A stretch of DNA of 35,752 bases from Patescibacteria group bacterium. Lineage in GTDB: Bacteria > Patescibacteriota > Patescibacteriia > UBA1558 > GWA2-36-10. Under the pieces are notes generated by a model. The model did not search any database, was not told the origin of the DNA, and worked only from the letters and a program-made list of their open reading frames with translations. Each line of letters begins with the position of its first letter. Position 1 is the first letter of the stretch. Where the stretch lies: positions 1-35,752 of the forward strand of contig JAQUKX010000004.1 in the NCBI GenBank assembly GCA_028718865.1, written 5' to 3'. A program made the position numbers and the translations under genes. Below are positions 21,239-29,099 of the stretch, in pieces.

Positions 21239-22198
21239 TTATTTTTTCAGAGGATGGAATTGGCTGTGAATTTTTTCCGCATAACGATCAGAAGCATGAA
21301 CATAACGAGTAGTAGTATCTAAAGATTCATGCCCTAAAAGTATCTGAATAGCTGCCGGATTAGCACCATTTTCCGCCAAATAAGTGGCAAAAGCATGACG
21401 GATAGAATGAGCGGAAACCGGCACATTGATGGAAAGAAGCTCGCGATACTTTTTTATTTTATATTGCAGATAATTGGCTGATATTTTCTTAGCGCGGCTT
21501 TGGCTATTGCGGCCGCGGTAGGGGACAAATAAATACTCACTATCATCCACTCGAGTTTTTAAATAAGTCTTGATATGGACAATGGCTCTAGCAGTAAGAT
21601 AGACAAAACGCTGTTTTTTGCCTTTGCCCAAAATATAAATCCGGCCGCTGGTATCCAGCTGCTGCCGCTTTAATGACAGTAGTTCGGAAATACGCATGCC
21701 AGTAGCAAACAAAGTCTCCAGCATAGCTCGATTGCGCAAAGCAATGTTTTTATCTTTTTCAAAACGATCCGGAGCTTCAATCAGATTGATCAAATCATGC
21801 ATCTCTGGCACTTGGCCATGCTTTTTTTCGGTTTTCAAAAGCTTGATAGCATCGGCGCTGATCGGCACGTTTTTATAATCAAGGTCAACTAAAAATTTCA
21901 AATAGGATCGCAGAGCCGATAAAATCCTATTGATGCTATAACTAGACAATTGTTTTTGACCCGCCTCGCTTTTGGCTGTCTGGCGTGAAGTAGAGGAGAG
22001 GTAGGCCTTGAACTTGATAATATGCCTTTTGTTTATTTTTTCAAAAGGAGTTTGGATATCTTCGGTCAAAAAATTTTCAAAAGTATTTAGATCTCTTTCA
22101 TAATTATAAACCGTTTCATTGGAGTAGTTATTGGACTGGATATTTTCTAAGAATTCGTCCAAAAGGGGGAGAGTATATTTTTTTAGCTGTTTTTTCAT
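21239..22198 (-). CDS. xerC: Tyrosine recombinase XerC/D-type
   Basis: 319 residues with an N-terminal SAM-like core-binding domain (about 8-105) and a C-terminal catalytic domain. The catalytic set is complete: R169 (ATGMRISELL), K192 region (GKGKKQRF), H264 and R267 (HSIRHAF), H290 (LLGHESLDTTTRY) and Y299. Its likely job is chromosome dimer resolution at dif, possibly acting alone since no second Xer is in the window. Single-Xer systems are known in other bacteria. No att-like flanks or cargo argue for an integrase of a mobile element. It has its own consensus leaderless promoter and a large inverted repeat that abuts it. Confidence 0.9.
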   Translation of the reverse strand: MKKQLKKYTLPLLDEFLENIQSNNYSNETVYNYERDLNTFENFLTEDIQTPFEKINKRHIIKFKAYLSSTSRQTAKSEAGQKQLSSYSINRILSALRSYLKFLVDLDYKNVPISADAIKLLKTEKKHGQVPEMHDLINLIEAPDRFEKDKNIALRNRAMLETLFATGMRISELLSLKRQQLDTSGRIYILGKGKKQRFVYLTARAIVHIKTYLKTRVDDSEYLFVPYRGRNSQSRAKKISANYLQYKIKKYRELLSINVPVSAHSIRHAFATYLAENGANPAAIQILLGHESLDTTTRYVHASDRYAEKIHSQFHPLKK

Positions 22199-22204
22199 GT
22201 TTAT

Positions 22205-22233
22205 ATTATATCCAGACTTTTTGACCTTGTCAA
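22205..22233 (-). promoter_or_regulatory. Consensus leaderless promoter of xerC
   Basis: Minus strand TTGACA (22228-22233), exactly 17 bases, TATAAT (22205-22210), then 6 bases to the ATG. A perfect sigma-70 match with the transcript predicted to start at the A of the ATG. Confidence 0.85.
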
Positions 22234-22263
22234 ATTGAGTGTAAGAGTTATTATACTCAATTT
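22232..22263. promoter_or_regulatory. Inverted repeat abutting the xerC -35 box
   Basis: 9-base arms AAATTGAGT (22232-22240) and ACTCAATTT (22255-22263), extendable to 13 pairs with one G-T pair, 6-base centre. The left arm overlaps the xerC -35 box by two bases. It could be an operator for a dimeric regulator or a hairpin in read-through RNA from ftsQ. Confidence 0.55.
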
Positions 22264-22274
22264 ATATATACCAT

Positions 22275-22299
22275 AAATAAAAGGCTAAAAAGCCCTTTT
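22275..22299 (-). terminator. Terminator of the lysS-to-ftsQ cluster
   Basis: On the minus strand AAAAGGGCT, a TTTT loop, AGCCTTTT with one bulged base, then an ATTTA stretch. It lies 11 bases after the ftsQ stop and separates the cluster from xerC. Confidence 0.6.
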
Positions 22300-22309
22300 A
22301 ATAATCTAG

Positions 22310-23134
22310 CTACTTAAAATAAACCCTATCCCCGAAACGCAAGTCTATATAATCTATTTCCGAGCTATTAATCACCTCAGTCAATACCCTGTCCAAATTC
22401 AAAATCTGTCTTTCTACATCTTGCGGGCTCAATTTAATATAAAAACCGGCATCAGTAATGATGTCTATATCCCAATTATCATCAATTAGTAGCCTATTTA
22501 TAGCAAAAGACTGGCTAAAGATGCTTTCCCAAGTAAAATACAAAGTATTCAGTCTGTCTATTTCCTCCTGACTAAACACTTGATTATCATCAATTCGGCT
22601 CATTCTTTTATCTTCCAAGAGCAAAAGGCCATCTGTTTCATTTTGAGCTCTTATTTGCCCGTTTAAGGCGCCTTTGGAGTCTATCAGGTATAAAACATCA
22701 TCTCTTTGCCAAATAAAGTGGGATATTTTTTCTTTGACTTCCACCATCAGGCTCTTGGGGAATTTTTTGGTCACTAGGACTGATTCAAAATTATAGTGGG
22801 TAAGCAAAAATTCCTCCAAAGCATCTGTTTTGAGAAGAAAATAATTATTGCGCTTAAATATATGAAAAACCACTGCCGATAATTCTTCTTCTATGGCCTC
22901 ACTTATTTCTTGGGCGGAAAAATTTTCATTGCCGCTGACGCTTATCCGGTCAACTTCCAAATAACGAGTCTGAAAAATTCCTTGAGCCAAAATGATCGCA
23001 AAAAGAATCCAGATTATTCTGACGATGATTTTTTGGCCGGGTATTTTTTCCCGATTATAATAGCCGACCGACCGCCGATGCGGTCGGCCGGGCATGTGTT
23101 TGCGCCAAGTTTTATTGGTTTTTACCAAAGACAT
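22310..23134 (-). CDS. ftsQ: FtsQ/DivIB-like cell division protein
   Basis: 274 residues: a basic cytoplasmic tail (1-33), one membrane helix (about 35-53, IIVRIIWILFAIILAQGIF), then a POTRA domain (RISVSGNENFSAQEISEAI, about 62-80) and an FtsQ-type beta domain with LDRVLTEV and YIDLRFGDRVYFK at the end. This is the FtsQBL scaffold of the divisome. A GC-rich palindrome encodes part of the cytoplasmic tail (PGRPHRRSV). The start at 23134 has GGGGAG about four bases upstream; an ATG 13 codons later is an alternative. It is the last gene of the cluster, 54 bases after alr. Confidence 0.85.
   Translation of the reverse strand: MSLVKTNKTWRKHMPGRPHRRSVGYYNREKIPGQKIIVRIIWILFAIILAQGIFQTRYLEVDRISVSGNENFSAQEISEAIEEELSAVVFHIFKRNNYFLLKTDALEEFLLTHYNFESVLVTKKFPKSLMVEVKEKISHFIWQRDDVLYLIDSKGALNGQIRAQNETDGLLLLEDKRMSRIDDNQVFSQEEIDRLNTLYFTWESIFSQSFAINRLLIDDNWDIDIITDAGFYIKLSPQDVERQILNLDRVLTEVINSSEIDYIDLRFGDRVYFK
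23068..23087. repeat. GC-rich palindrome inside ftsQ
   Basis: CCGACCGC, CGAT loop, GCGGTCGG: 8-bp perfect arms, and an alternative overlapping pairing at 23063-23070/23081-23088. It lies just after the second possible ATG of ftsQ and encodes PHRRSVG-type residues in the cytoplasmic tail. It looks like a small element inserted in frame. Confidence 0.6.
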
Positions 23135-23188
23135 CTTGCTCCCCTGCTAAATAATCTCCCCTTAATATTGTGTCGTAAAATATATAAA

Positions 23189-24301
23189 TTACACTACTAT
23201 TCTTTTTATATTTGGATTTAAACGAGTAACTGTTTCATAATTTATAGTCTGTGATAAATAAGCCAGTTCATCGGCTTTTATTTCCACTTGCCCGTCTGCC
23301 CCAATAAGAGTGATAATGTCCCCTACTCTGACCTTGTCAGCCAAAGGCACTTCTATCATTGACAAATTCATGCAAACATTACCGCGGATATTATACTCTT
23401 TGCCCTTGATAAGCACTTTGGCTTTATTGGATAAAAGCCGGCTATAGCCATCATAGTATCCTACGGGAATGATTGCCAGCTGCATGTCCTGCCCTACTTT
23501 ATAAGTGCGATTATAACCTACGCTTTCACCCTTTAATATTTTTTTTACTTGAATTATTTTTGTTTTTAGCGATAAAACTGGCTCAAGAGAAATACCTAAT
23601 TGATGGCCGCGAGTTTTGGCGGCTGGGCTGGACCAAAGGCCATAAAGCGACAAGCCTAATCTTACTATATCCTGCCGTGCTGATGACAAGCCCAAAGCAG
23701 CGGCGGAACAAGCTGAATGCATTTTTATCTCCGGGACGGTCTTTTTTATTTTCAAAAAATCATCAAGCTGCTTGTGGCTAAAAGATAAATCTTCACTTTC
23801 TGATTCAGCATAATGCGTAAAAATACTGAAAATCGATAAACTATCTTTGGCTTTTATTTGATTAATAGCCTCTGTCGCCTCCTCTGTTCTAAACCCCAAT
23901 CGAGAGGTACCGGTATCTATTTTGATATTGACCGAAAACGACAAGTGATTTTTTTGCGCCAAATCACTGAGATAATCAGCGGTCTCTAGATCGTATAAAG
24001 GCAGAGATATATTATATTTAGCGGCTGTTATCAGCTCGGCCTCGCTTTTTTCAAAAAAACTCAAAACCATTATCGGCTTATCAGTGTGTTTGGCCAAAGC
24101 CAAGGCCTCCTTCAAAGAAACAACCATCAAGCCGGAACAATCAGCGACCTTGTCCAAGATTCCAGCTACTATTTCCCAACCGTGACCATAAGCATTGCTT
24201 TTTATTACCGGCCAGATTTGACTGTGCGGGCAAATTTTTTTGAATTGAGCCAGATTATGCAAAAGATTGGCCTGACTAATTTCTATCCAAGTAAGCGCCA
24301 T
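23189..24301 (-). CDS. alr: Alanine racemase
   Basis: PLP enzyme converting L- to D-alanine for peptidoglycan. 370 residues, usual length. Lysine K34 in the VIKSNAYGHG motif forms the PLP aldimine; the second base Tyr is in SVGYNRTY (Y263); the phosphate-binding region and the C-terminal beta domain (YETVTRLNPNIKRIVV) are intact. Both catalytic residues are present. Position between serS and ftsQ, 13 bases after serS, places wall precursor synthesis in the same transcript as division and tRNA charging. Confidence 0.96.
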   Translation of the reverse strand: MALTWIEISQANLLHNLAQFKKICPHSQIWPVIKSNAYGHGWEIVAGILDKVADCSGLMVVSLKEALALAKHTDKPIMVLSFFEKSEAELITAAKYNISLPLYDLETADYLSDLAQKNHLSFSVNIKIDTGTSRLGFRTEEATEAINQIKAKDSLSIFSIFTHYAESESEDLSFSHKQLDDFLKIKKTVPEIKMHSACSAAALGLSSARQDIVRLGLSLYGLWSSPAAKTRGHQLGISLEPVLSLKTKIIQVKKILKGESVGYNRTYKVGQDMQLAIIPVGYYDGYSRLLSNKAKVLIKGKEYNIRGNVCMNLSMIEVPLADKVRVGDIITLIGADGQVEIKADELAYLSQTINYETVTRLNPNIKRIVV

Positions 24302-24314
24302 ATTTTATTTCTGG

Positions 24315-25562
24315 CTAATTATTACCCAAAAACTTTTTGCCTAGGTATTTTTGCAAAACCTTGGGCACTTTCACCCTACCGTCAGCTTGCTGATGCTGCT
24401 CCAGTATTGCCGGCAACAAACGGCTGGTAGCCAACCCCGAAGCATTGAGAGTGTGAACAAATTTGTTTTTGCCGTCTTGATCCTTGAAGCGGACATTGCC
24501 GCGTCGCGCCTGATAATCAAGAGCATTAGAGATACTGGAAACTTCTTTGTAGACCCCCATACTGGGCAACCAAACTTCCAAATCAATTGTCTTGGCCATA
24601 GCGGCGCTGGCGTCAGCCGCAGCCAACTGAACAGTATTAAAATGCAATTCCAAGCCAGCGAGCAATTTTTCGGCATTTAGCAAAAGCTCGTCAAAGGCTT
24701 TCCAAGAATCCTCCGGCCGAGTAAATTGAAACATTTCTATTTTGTTGAATTGATGACCGCGTATCATTCCCCTCTCCTCCTTGCGATAGCTGCCAGCTTC
24801 CCGCCTAAAACAAGGGGAATAAGCAAAATATTTCAAAGGCAATTCAGCTGCGGATAAAATCTCACCGGCATGATAATTGCCCAGCATCATTTCACTGGTG
24901 GCATTGAGACATAAGCCGTCTTTTTCTATCCAAAACAGGTCTTCCCTGAATTTTGGCAAATGGCCGGAAATATAAGCAGAGTTTTCATTGAGTAAGTAAG
25001 GCGGCAAGATAAAAGTATAAGCATTTTGCCGGTGGAAATCCACAAAATAATTAAGCAAGGCCCATTCCAAAAGCGCGCCATCGCCAATATAAGCCCAAAA
25101 ACCCGAACCTGACATTTTGACCGCCCGCTTATAATCTACAAGCTTCAAAGCGGTCGCCAAATCAACATGGTCTTTTGCCGCAAAATCAAATTTCGGCTTA
25201 GTTTTGAAGGTTTTGATTATTTTATTGTTTTCTTTACCGCCGGATGGCACATCATCAGCGCTGATGTTGGGTAAAGCCGATAATTTTTCAAACAAAATAT
25301 TTTCCGCTTGATTAAGCTCTTCTTTCAAAGCCGCCAACTGCGCCCCCAGCTCTTTCATTTTTTTGACTGTAGCGGCATCCGGCTTGGTCTTAGAAAATTT
25401 GTTTCTCTGAGACTGAAGATTTTCTACCTGAGTGATAATACGGCGGTGTTTAGTGTCCAAGCTCAAAATCAGATCCAGATCAAAATCTTTTTTATCCAAA
25501 CGCTTGAGCAAATTCTGCTCAACTTCTTGCTTGTTGTCTCTGATAAGTTTAATATCTATCAT
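24315..25562 (-). CDS. serS: Seryl-tRNA synthetase
   Basis: Class II synthetase for tRNA-Ser. 415 residues: an N-terminal long helical arm (about 30-105, coiled-coil pattern) that reads the long variable arm of tRNA-Ser, then the catalytic domain. Motif 2 is FRREAGSYRKEERGMIRGHQ and motif 3 ends at ASGLATSRLLPAILE; EVSSISNALDYQARR is the serine-binding region. No insertion or truncation is seen. The start overlaps the stop of rdgB by 4 bases (ATGA-type coupling). Confidence 0.97.
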   Translation of the reverse strand: MIDIKLIRDNKQEVEQNLLKRLDKKDFDLDLILSLDTKHRRIITQVENLQSQRNKFSKTKPDAATVKKMKELGAQLAALKEELNQAENILFEKLSALPNISADDVPSGGKENNKIIKTFKTKPKFDFAAKDHVDLATALKLVDYKRAVKMSGSGFWAYIGDGALLEWALLNYFVDFHRQNAYTFILPPYLLNENSAYISGHLPKFREDLFWIEKDGLCLNATSEMMLGNYHAGEILSAAELPLKYFAYSPCFRREAGSYRKEERGMIRGHQFNKIEMFQFTRPEDSWKAFDELLLNAEKLLAGLELHFNTVQLAAADASAAMAKTIDLEVWLPSMGVYKEVSSISNALDYQARRGNVRFKDQDGKNKFVHTLNASGLATSRLLPAILEQHQQADGRVKVPKVLQKYLGKKFLGNN

Positions 25563-26158
25563 ATTTTTTCTATTTGCCTAATAAATTCATTAAGAGCTAA
25601 GCCCCGATGGCTAATCTGATTTTTTTGCTCCACTGTCAGCTGGGAAAAAGTCAGATTATGGCCCTTAGGGATAAAAACCGAGCTGTAAGGAAAACCAGCC
25701 TCAATCGGACAAAGTTGCTTTTGAGCAATTAGTCCCCTGACCTCTCCTTGAGAAATTACTTCATTTTGGCCGTCACAATAAGCGACTGTGGTTATAAAAC
25801 TAGCATGTCTTTTATCAGCTTGAACTTTTTCCATTTTGGCCAAAAGCATTTTTAAAAGTTCTTCATCACCGGCTCTATAGCCAGGCCAAGTCCGAGAATT
25901 TATTCCCGGCTCTCCATTTAGAGCCTCTACTGACAGCCCTGAGTCATCTGCCAAAGAAGGTAAACCAGAAAGCTGATAATAAAATTTGGCTTTACCTAGA
26001 GCGTTTTCCTGATAAGTAGCGCCGATTTCCTGATAATCCTCTTTTATACCTAGATCTGCCAGGGAAAAAAGCTGAACTTTGAGAGGAAGTAAATATCGAC
26101 TGATTTCCTTGAACTTGCCCGAATTATGGGTGGCAATGAGCAGTTTATTTATTTTCAT
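25559..26158 (-). CDS. rdgB: XTP/dITP pyrophosphatase (RdgB/HAM1)
   Basis: Removes deaminated purine triphosphates (dITP, XTP) from the pool. 199 residues with the family signatures IATHNSGKFKEI at the start, LADDSGLSVEALNG, EPGINSRTW, and SHRGLAL at the C-terminus. In place of the usual GFGYDPIF it has GFPYSSVF, so the second conserved Asp is not present in that loop; activity or substrate choice may differ. Overlaps serS by 4 bases and lies 8 bases after lysS. Confidence 0.93.
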   Translation of the reverse strand: MKINKLLIATHNSGKFKEISRYLLPLKVQLFSLADLGIKEDYQEIGATYQENALGKAKFYYQLSGLPSLADDSGLSVEALNGEPGINSRTWPGYRAGDEELLKMLLAKMEKVQADKRHASFITTVAYCDGQNEVISQGEVRGLIAQKQLCPIEAGFPYSSVFIPKGHNLTFSQLTVEQKNQISHRGLALNEFIRQIEKI

Positions 26159-26166
26159 TATCCTCT

Positions 26167-27651
26167 TTAGTTTTTATTTTTAGGGCGCATAGCCGGAAAT
26201 AAAATCACTTCCTTGATATTTTCAATGTCACCCAAAATCATCGCCAAACGATCTATGCCTATGCCCAGCCCGGCTGTCGGCGGCATGCCATGCTTGAGAG
26301 CTTCAATAAAATCATCATCAGCTCCTTGGGCTTCTTCATCGCCGGCCGCCCGCAATTCTTTCTGCTGGTCAAACCTCTCCTTCTGATCCAAAGGATCATT
26401 GAGCTCGGAAAAAGCATTGCAAATTTCCGCTGTTTTGACCACCAATTGGAATCTTTCTACATAATTGGGTCGGGCGGCAATTTTTTTGGCCAAAGGAGAG
26501 AGCTCCAGAGGATGGTTGATAACAAAGACCGGCTGGATCAATTTGGGGCGAACAAATTTTTTGTACAGCTCGTCCAAAAGCTTGCCTCGACCCCAGGCCT
26601 TGTCGCTTTTCAGTCCGGCTTTTTTGGCTATGGCTATCAGCTCATTATCTTTGATTTTTTCCAAATCAATTTTTAGTTCTTTTTCCAAAAGCTCTTTGAA
26701 ATCCAAACGCGGATAAGGCGCCTTAAAATCCAAAATATCGTTGCCGTTTTTTACTTTTGTTTTTCCATTATTTAATTTCTTTGTCAGCCACTGCATAAAA
26801 TTCTCCACAAACTTCATATAATCATTATAATCAGAATAAGCTTGATAAGCTTCTATTTGGGTAAACTCCGGATTATGCTGATGGCTAATACCTTCGTTTC
26901 TAAAACAACGGGCAATTTCATAAACTTTGTTGTAGCCGCCGATAATCAGGCGTTTGAGATAAAGCTCGGGCGCTACTCGCAAATAAAGCTCCATATCCAA
27001 AGTATTGTGACGAGTGACAAAAGGCTTGGCCGTAGCGCCGCTGGCCACTTGCTGTAAAATTGGCGTGTCCACCTCTAAATAGCCCTGCTGGTCAAAATAC
27101 TCTCTGATAAGCTTGATAATCCGGCTACGCAAATCAAACACTTCTCTGGTTTTGGGATTGACCAAAAGATCAATGTATCTCTTTCTAAAACGCAAATCCG
27201 GATCTTTTAGTCCATAATACTTATCTGGCAAAGGCAAAAGCGCTTTGGCTAAAAGCTTGAACTGGGAAACCAAAATTGTTTTTTCCTCACTTTTGGTCAA
27301 AAAAGCTTGCCCGCTAAATTCAATAAAATCACCCTGATCAATTGTTTCTTTAAAAAGTTGATAAGCTTCCTCTCCTAACTGATCTTTTCTGATAAAGGCT
27401 TGAAGCTCAGCTCCATCGTCGTAAAAATGCAAAAAACAAGAGCCGCCTTGAAGACGCAAACTACTTATTCGTCCAGCCAAAACCACTTTTTTCTCCTCTT
27501 TTAAAAGAGTGTCAAAACTAGATAAAAAATCAGCCACACTTAAATTTCTCTTACTAACACTAGGATAAGGCTCTTTTAGGCCTCTGAGTTTATCTAGTCT
27601 CTGCAGATACTCGTCATTGATATTTAGCGTATTTTCTGTTTTTTTAGCCAT
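26167..27651 (-). CDS. lysS: Lysyl-tRNA synthetase, class II
   Basis: 494 residues with an N-terminal OB anticodon-binding domain (about 55-145) and a class II catalytic domain. Motif 2 is FRNEGISHQHNPEFTQIEAY, motif 3 is GLGIGIDRLAMIL near the C-terminus, and EVDTPILQ leads into motif 1. Length is normal. It is the first gene of the lysS-rdgB-serS-alr-ftsQ cluster. A TAAAAT element (27658-27663) lies 6 bases before its ATG, so it may start its own leaderless transcript rather than depend on the upstream Nudix gene. Confidence 0.97.
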   Translation of the reverse strand: MAKKTENTLNINDEYLQRLDKLRGLKEPYPSVSKRNLSVADFLSSFDTLLKEEKKVVLAGRISSLRLQGGSCFLHFYDDGAELQAFIRKDQLGEEAYQLFKETIDQGDFIEFSGQAFLTKSEEKTILVSQFKLLAKALLPLPDKYYGLKDPDLRFRKRYIDLLVNPKTREVFDLRSRIIKLIREYFDQQGYLEVDTPILQQVASGATAKPFVTRHNTLDMELYLRVAPELYLKRLIIGGYNKVYEIARCFRNEGISHQHNPEFTQIEAYQAYSDYNDYMKFVENFMQWLTKKLNNGKTKVKNGNDILDFKAPYPRLDFKELLEKELKIDLEKIKDNELIAIAKKAGLKSDKAWGRGKLLDELYKKFVRPKLIQPVFVINHPLELSPLAKKIAARPNYVERFQLVVKTAEICNAFSELNDPLDQKERFDQQKELRAAGDEEAQGADDDFIEALKHGMPPTAGLGIGIDRLAMILGDIENIKEVILFPAMRPKNKN

Positions 27652-27657
27652 AAAATA

Positions 27658-27663
27658 ATTTTA
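27658..27663 (-). promoter_or_regulatory. Candidate leaderless -10 box of lysS
   Basis: TAAAAT on the minus strand, 6 bases before the lysS ATG, the same distance as for alaS, thpR and xerC. The -35 match is weak (TTGCAT at 15-base spacing). Confidence 0.4.
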
Positions 27664-27664
27664 T

Positions 27665-28225
27665 CTACAAAATATTTAATGCAATAATTTTTTTAATCGC
27701 CTTATTTACATTAGGAATTCTCTCTTCCATTATTTTTATATCTACCCACTTAAAATCATTAATCTCTTTATTATCTATATTAATATTTTTACTACTAGTC
27801 TGCATAATAAACATAAAATCATGATGCCAATGACTAGCCTCCTTTTTTTCTTGATTTTCAGGTATGGGATGAGTATCTATAATTATAGGACATTTGTTAG
27901 TTAAATGCCAATTATGAATTTTTACACCAGGCAATCCTGTTTCTTCTCTTACCTCCCTTATAGCTGCTTCCGATAAACTAGAATCATTAAGCTCTATATG
28001 CCCCCCTGGAACTAGATATTTTTTCAATTTTTTATGAAAAATAAGAAGAATTTTATGATCGTCTGATAAAACTAAACCACTAACCGTAAAATGTCCAAGA
28101 AAATTCTTCCTGTTAAAAAAATCCTGAGACTTTTTTGTAAAATTTAAAAATTTCTCTAAATCATCTTTCTCTTCCGGAAACAAATCAATATAACTTTTTA
28201 ATTGACTTACAAGCTCTTCTTTCAT
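27665..28225 (-). CDS. Nudix hydrolase of unknown substrate, AT-rich
   Basis: 186 residues. An N-terminal helical part (1-45) is followed by a Nudix domain with PGGHIELNDSSLSEAAIREV and REETGL. The box is recognisable (REVREETGL) but contains one extra residue and has Asp where the first Glu usually stands. The C-terminal VNKAIKKIIALNIL is the usual end helix. Different from the MTH1-like Nudix gene at 7923: no substrate-pocket likeness. Base composition is clearly richer in A/T than the neighbouring lysS and glycosyltransferase genes, and it sits in gaps of 13 and 68 bases, so it may be acquired. A 9-bp inverted repeat lies upstream. Confidence 0.85.
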   Translation of the reverse strand: MKEELVSQLKSYIDLFPEEKDDLEKFLNFTKKSQDFFNRKNFLGHFTVSGLVLSDDHKILLIFHKKLKKYLVPGGHIELNDSSLSEAAIREVREETGLPGVKIHNWHLTNKCPIIIDTHPIPENQEKKEASHWHHDFMFIMQTSSKNINIDNKEINDFKWVDIKIMEERIPNVNKAIKKIIALNIL

Positions 28226-28256
28226 GTCAGCAAAAAAACCTTTTTATCAAATAATA

Positions 28257-28289
28257 TTAGCTTAACTTATAATACTTAATTTAAGCTAA
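28257..28289. repeat. Inverted repeat between the glycan cluster and the Nudix gene
   Basis: Arms TTAGCTTAA (28257-28265) and TTAAGCTAA (28281-28289) with a 15-base centre containing TATAAT-like sequence. It may be the end hairpin of the glycan transcript or an operator of the Nudix gene; no run of T follows in the minus-strand sense. Confidence 0.5.
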
Positions 28290-28293
28290 AAAA

Positions 28294-29097
28294 TCAACCT
28301 ACTTTTGGCAAAGACTGGCCTTTGAATTTATGGAGATACTTCAAAAAACTCCGGATATGATGGCGGGCCGATCGGGAGAAAATAAGGCCTGTGAAGCTGT
28401 CAGCCGCTGACTGACGACGATGAAGATGTATAACTTCGGCTTGGCCGATATAAGCCACTTTATAGCCGGCCTGCCAAAAACGCCTTGACCAATCCAAGTC
28501 CTCCATATACATAAAATATCTTTCATCCAAAAGACCGACTTTTTCCAGAGCTTGACGGCGAAAAATAAGACAAGCGCCAAACAGTGCTGGGACATAAAAA
28601 TTTTGGTAGTGATCCAAGTCCTTCATCAAATAAGCGCGCAGCCACTTACGACCAGCTTTAGTCTTTCCCAAAGAAGTACGCCGATAAAAAGGCAGACGCC
28701 AATTGGGAAAAGTAGTGCAAGAATGCTGAATACTCTTGTCGGCGTTTATCAGCCTGGGACCAGCCAAGCCTACTTCGGAGTGCTCGTCTAAATAATCTAT
28801 CATCAAAGAAATAGCATTGGACAAAATAGCCAAATCCGGATTCATAATAATAATATATTTTCCTTGAGCTTCTTTTATGCCCAGATTATTGCCATAAGCA
28901 AAACCGCCGTTTTTCTTGCTCTGAATAAATTTGACGCCGGCAAAACTCTTGACTATCTCCTCTATGCCGTCATAAGAGCCGTTGTCCACGACAATAATTT
29001 CATGCTTTTGAGGCAAAACTAGCTCTTGGATATTCTTCAAGAGTTCTTTGCTCAAGTTTTTGTTGTGATAATTAAGTATGATAATTGACAATTCCAT
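28294..29097 (-). CDS. GT2 family glycosyltransferase (rhamnosyltransferase-like)
   Basis: 267 residues. GT-A fold: ELSIIILNYHN at the start, VVDNGSYDG (nucleotide site), KNGGFAYGNNLG, and MNPDL (the DxD position, here NPD as in many rhamnosyltransferases). LDERYFMYMEDLDWSRRF is the acceptor/base region with a conserved Glu-Asp. A TTG codon 15 bases upstream would allow five more residues; the ATG at 29097 is chosen because it fits the family start and leaves a 2-base gap after the upstream gene. It is the last gene of the glycan cluster. Confidence 0.88.
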   Translation of the reverse strand: MELSIIILNYHNKNLSKELLKNIQELVLPQKHEIIVVDNGSYDGIEEIVKSFAGVKFIQSKKNGGFAYGNNLGIKEAQGKYIIIMNPDLAILSNAISLMIDYLDEHSEVGLAGPRLINADKSIQHSCTTFPNWRLPFYRRTSLGKTKAGRKWLRAYLMKDLDHYQNFYVPALFGACLIFRRQALEKVGLLDERYFMYMEDLDWSRRFWQAGYKVAYIGQAEVIHLHRRQSAADSFTGLIFSRSARHHIRSFLKYLHKFKGQSLPKVG

Positions 29098-29099
29098 TT

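Noticed and set aside
20991-21312. Two overlapping plus-strand reading frames of 75 and 77 residues before xerC.
   Set aside because: They run through the helices and terminator of RNA E, one crosses into convergent xerC, and neither has a ribosome-binding site or any recognisable motif.
20890-22263. An integron-like pair of a recombinase gene and a structured attC-type site (xerC plus RNA E), or a dif site beside xerC.
   Set aside because: XerC has the sequence of a housekeeping Xer with no integrase-specific insert. RNA E lacks the RYYYAAC/GTTRRRY core sites, has a promoter and terminator, and no cargo gene is present. No convincing dif-like sequence was found near 22199-22309.
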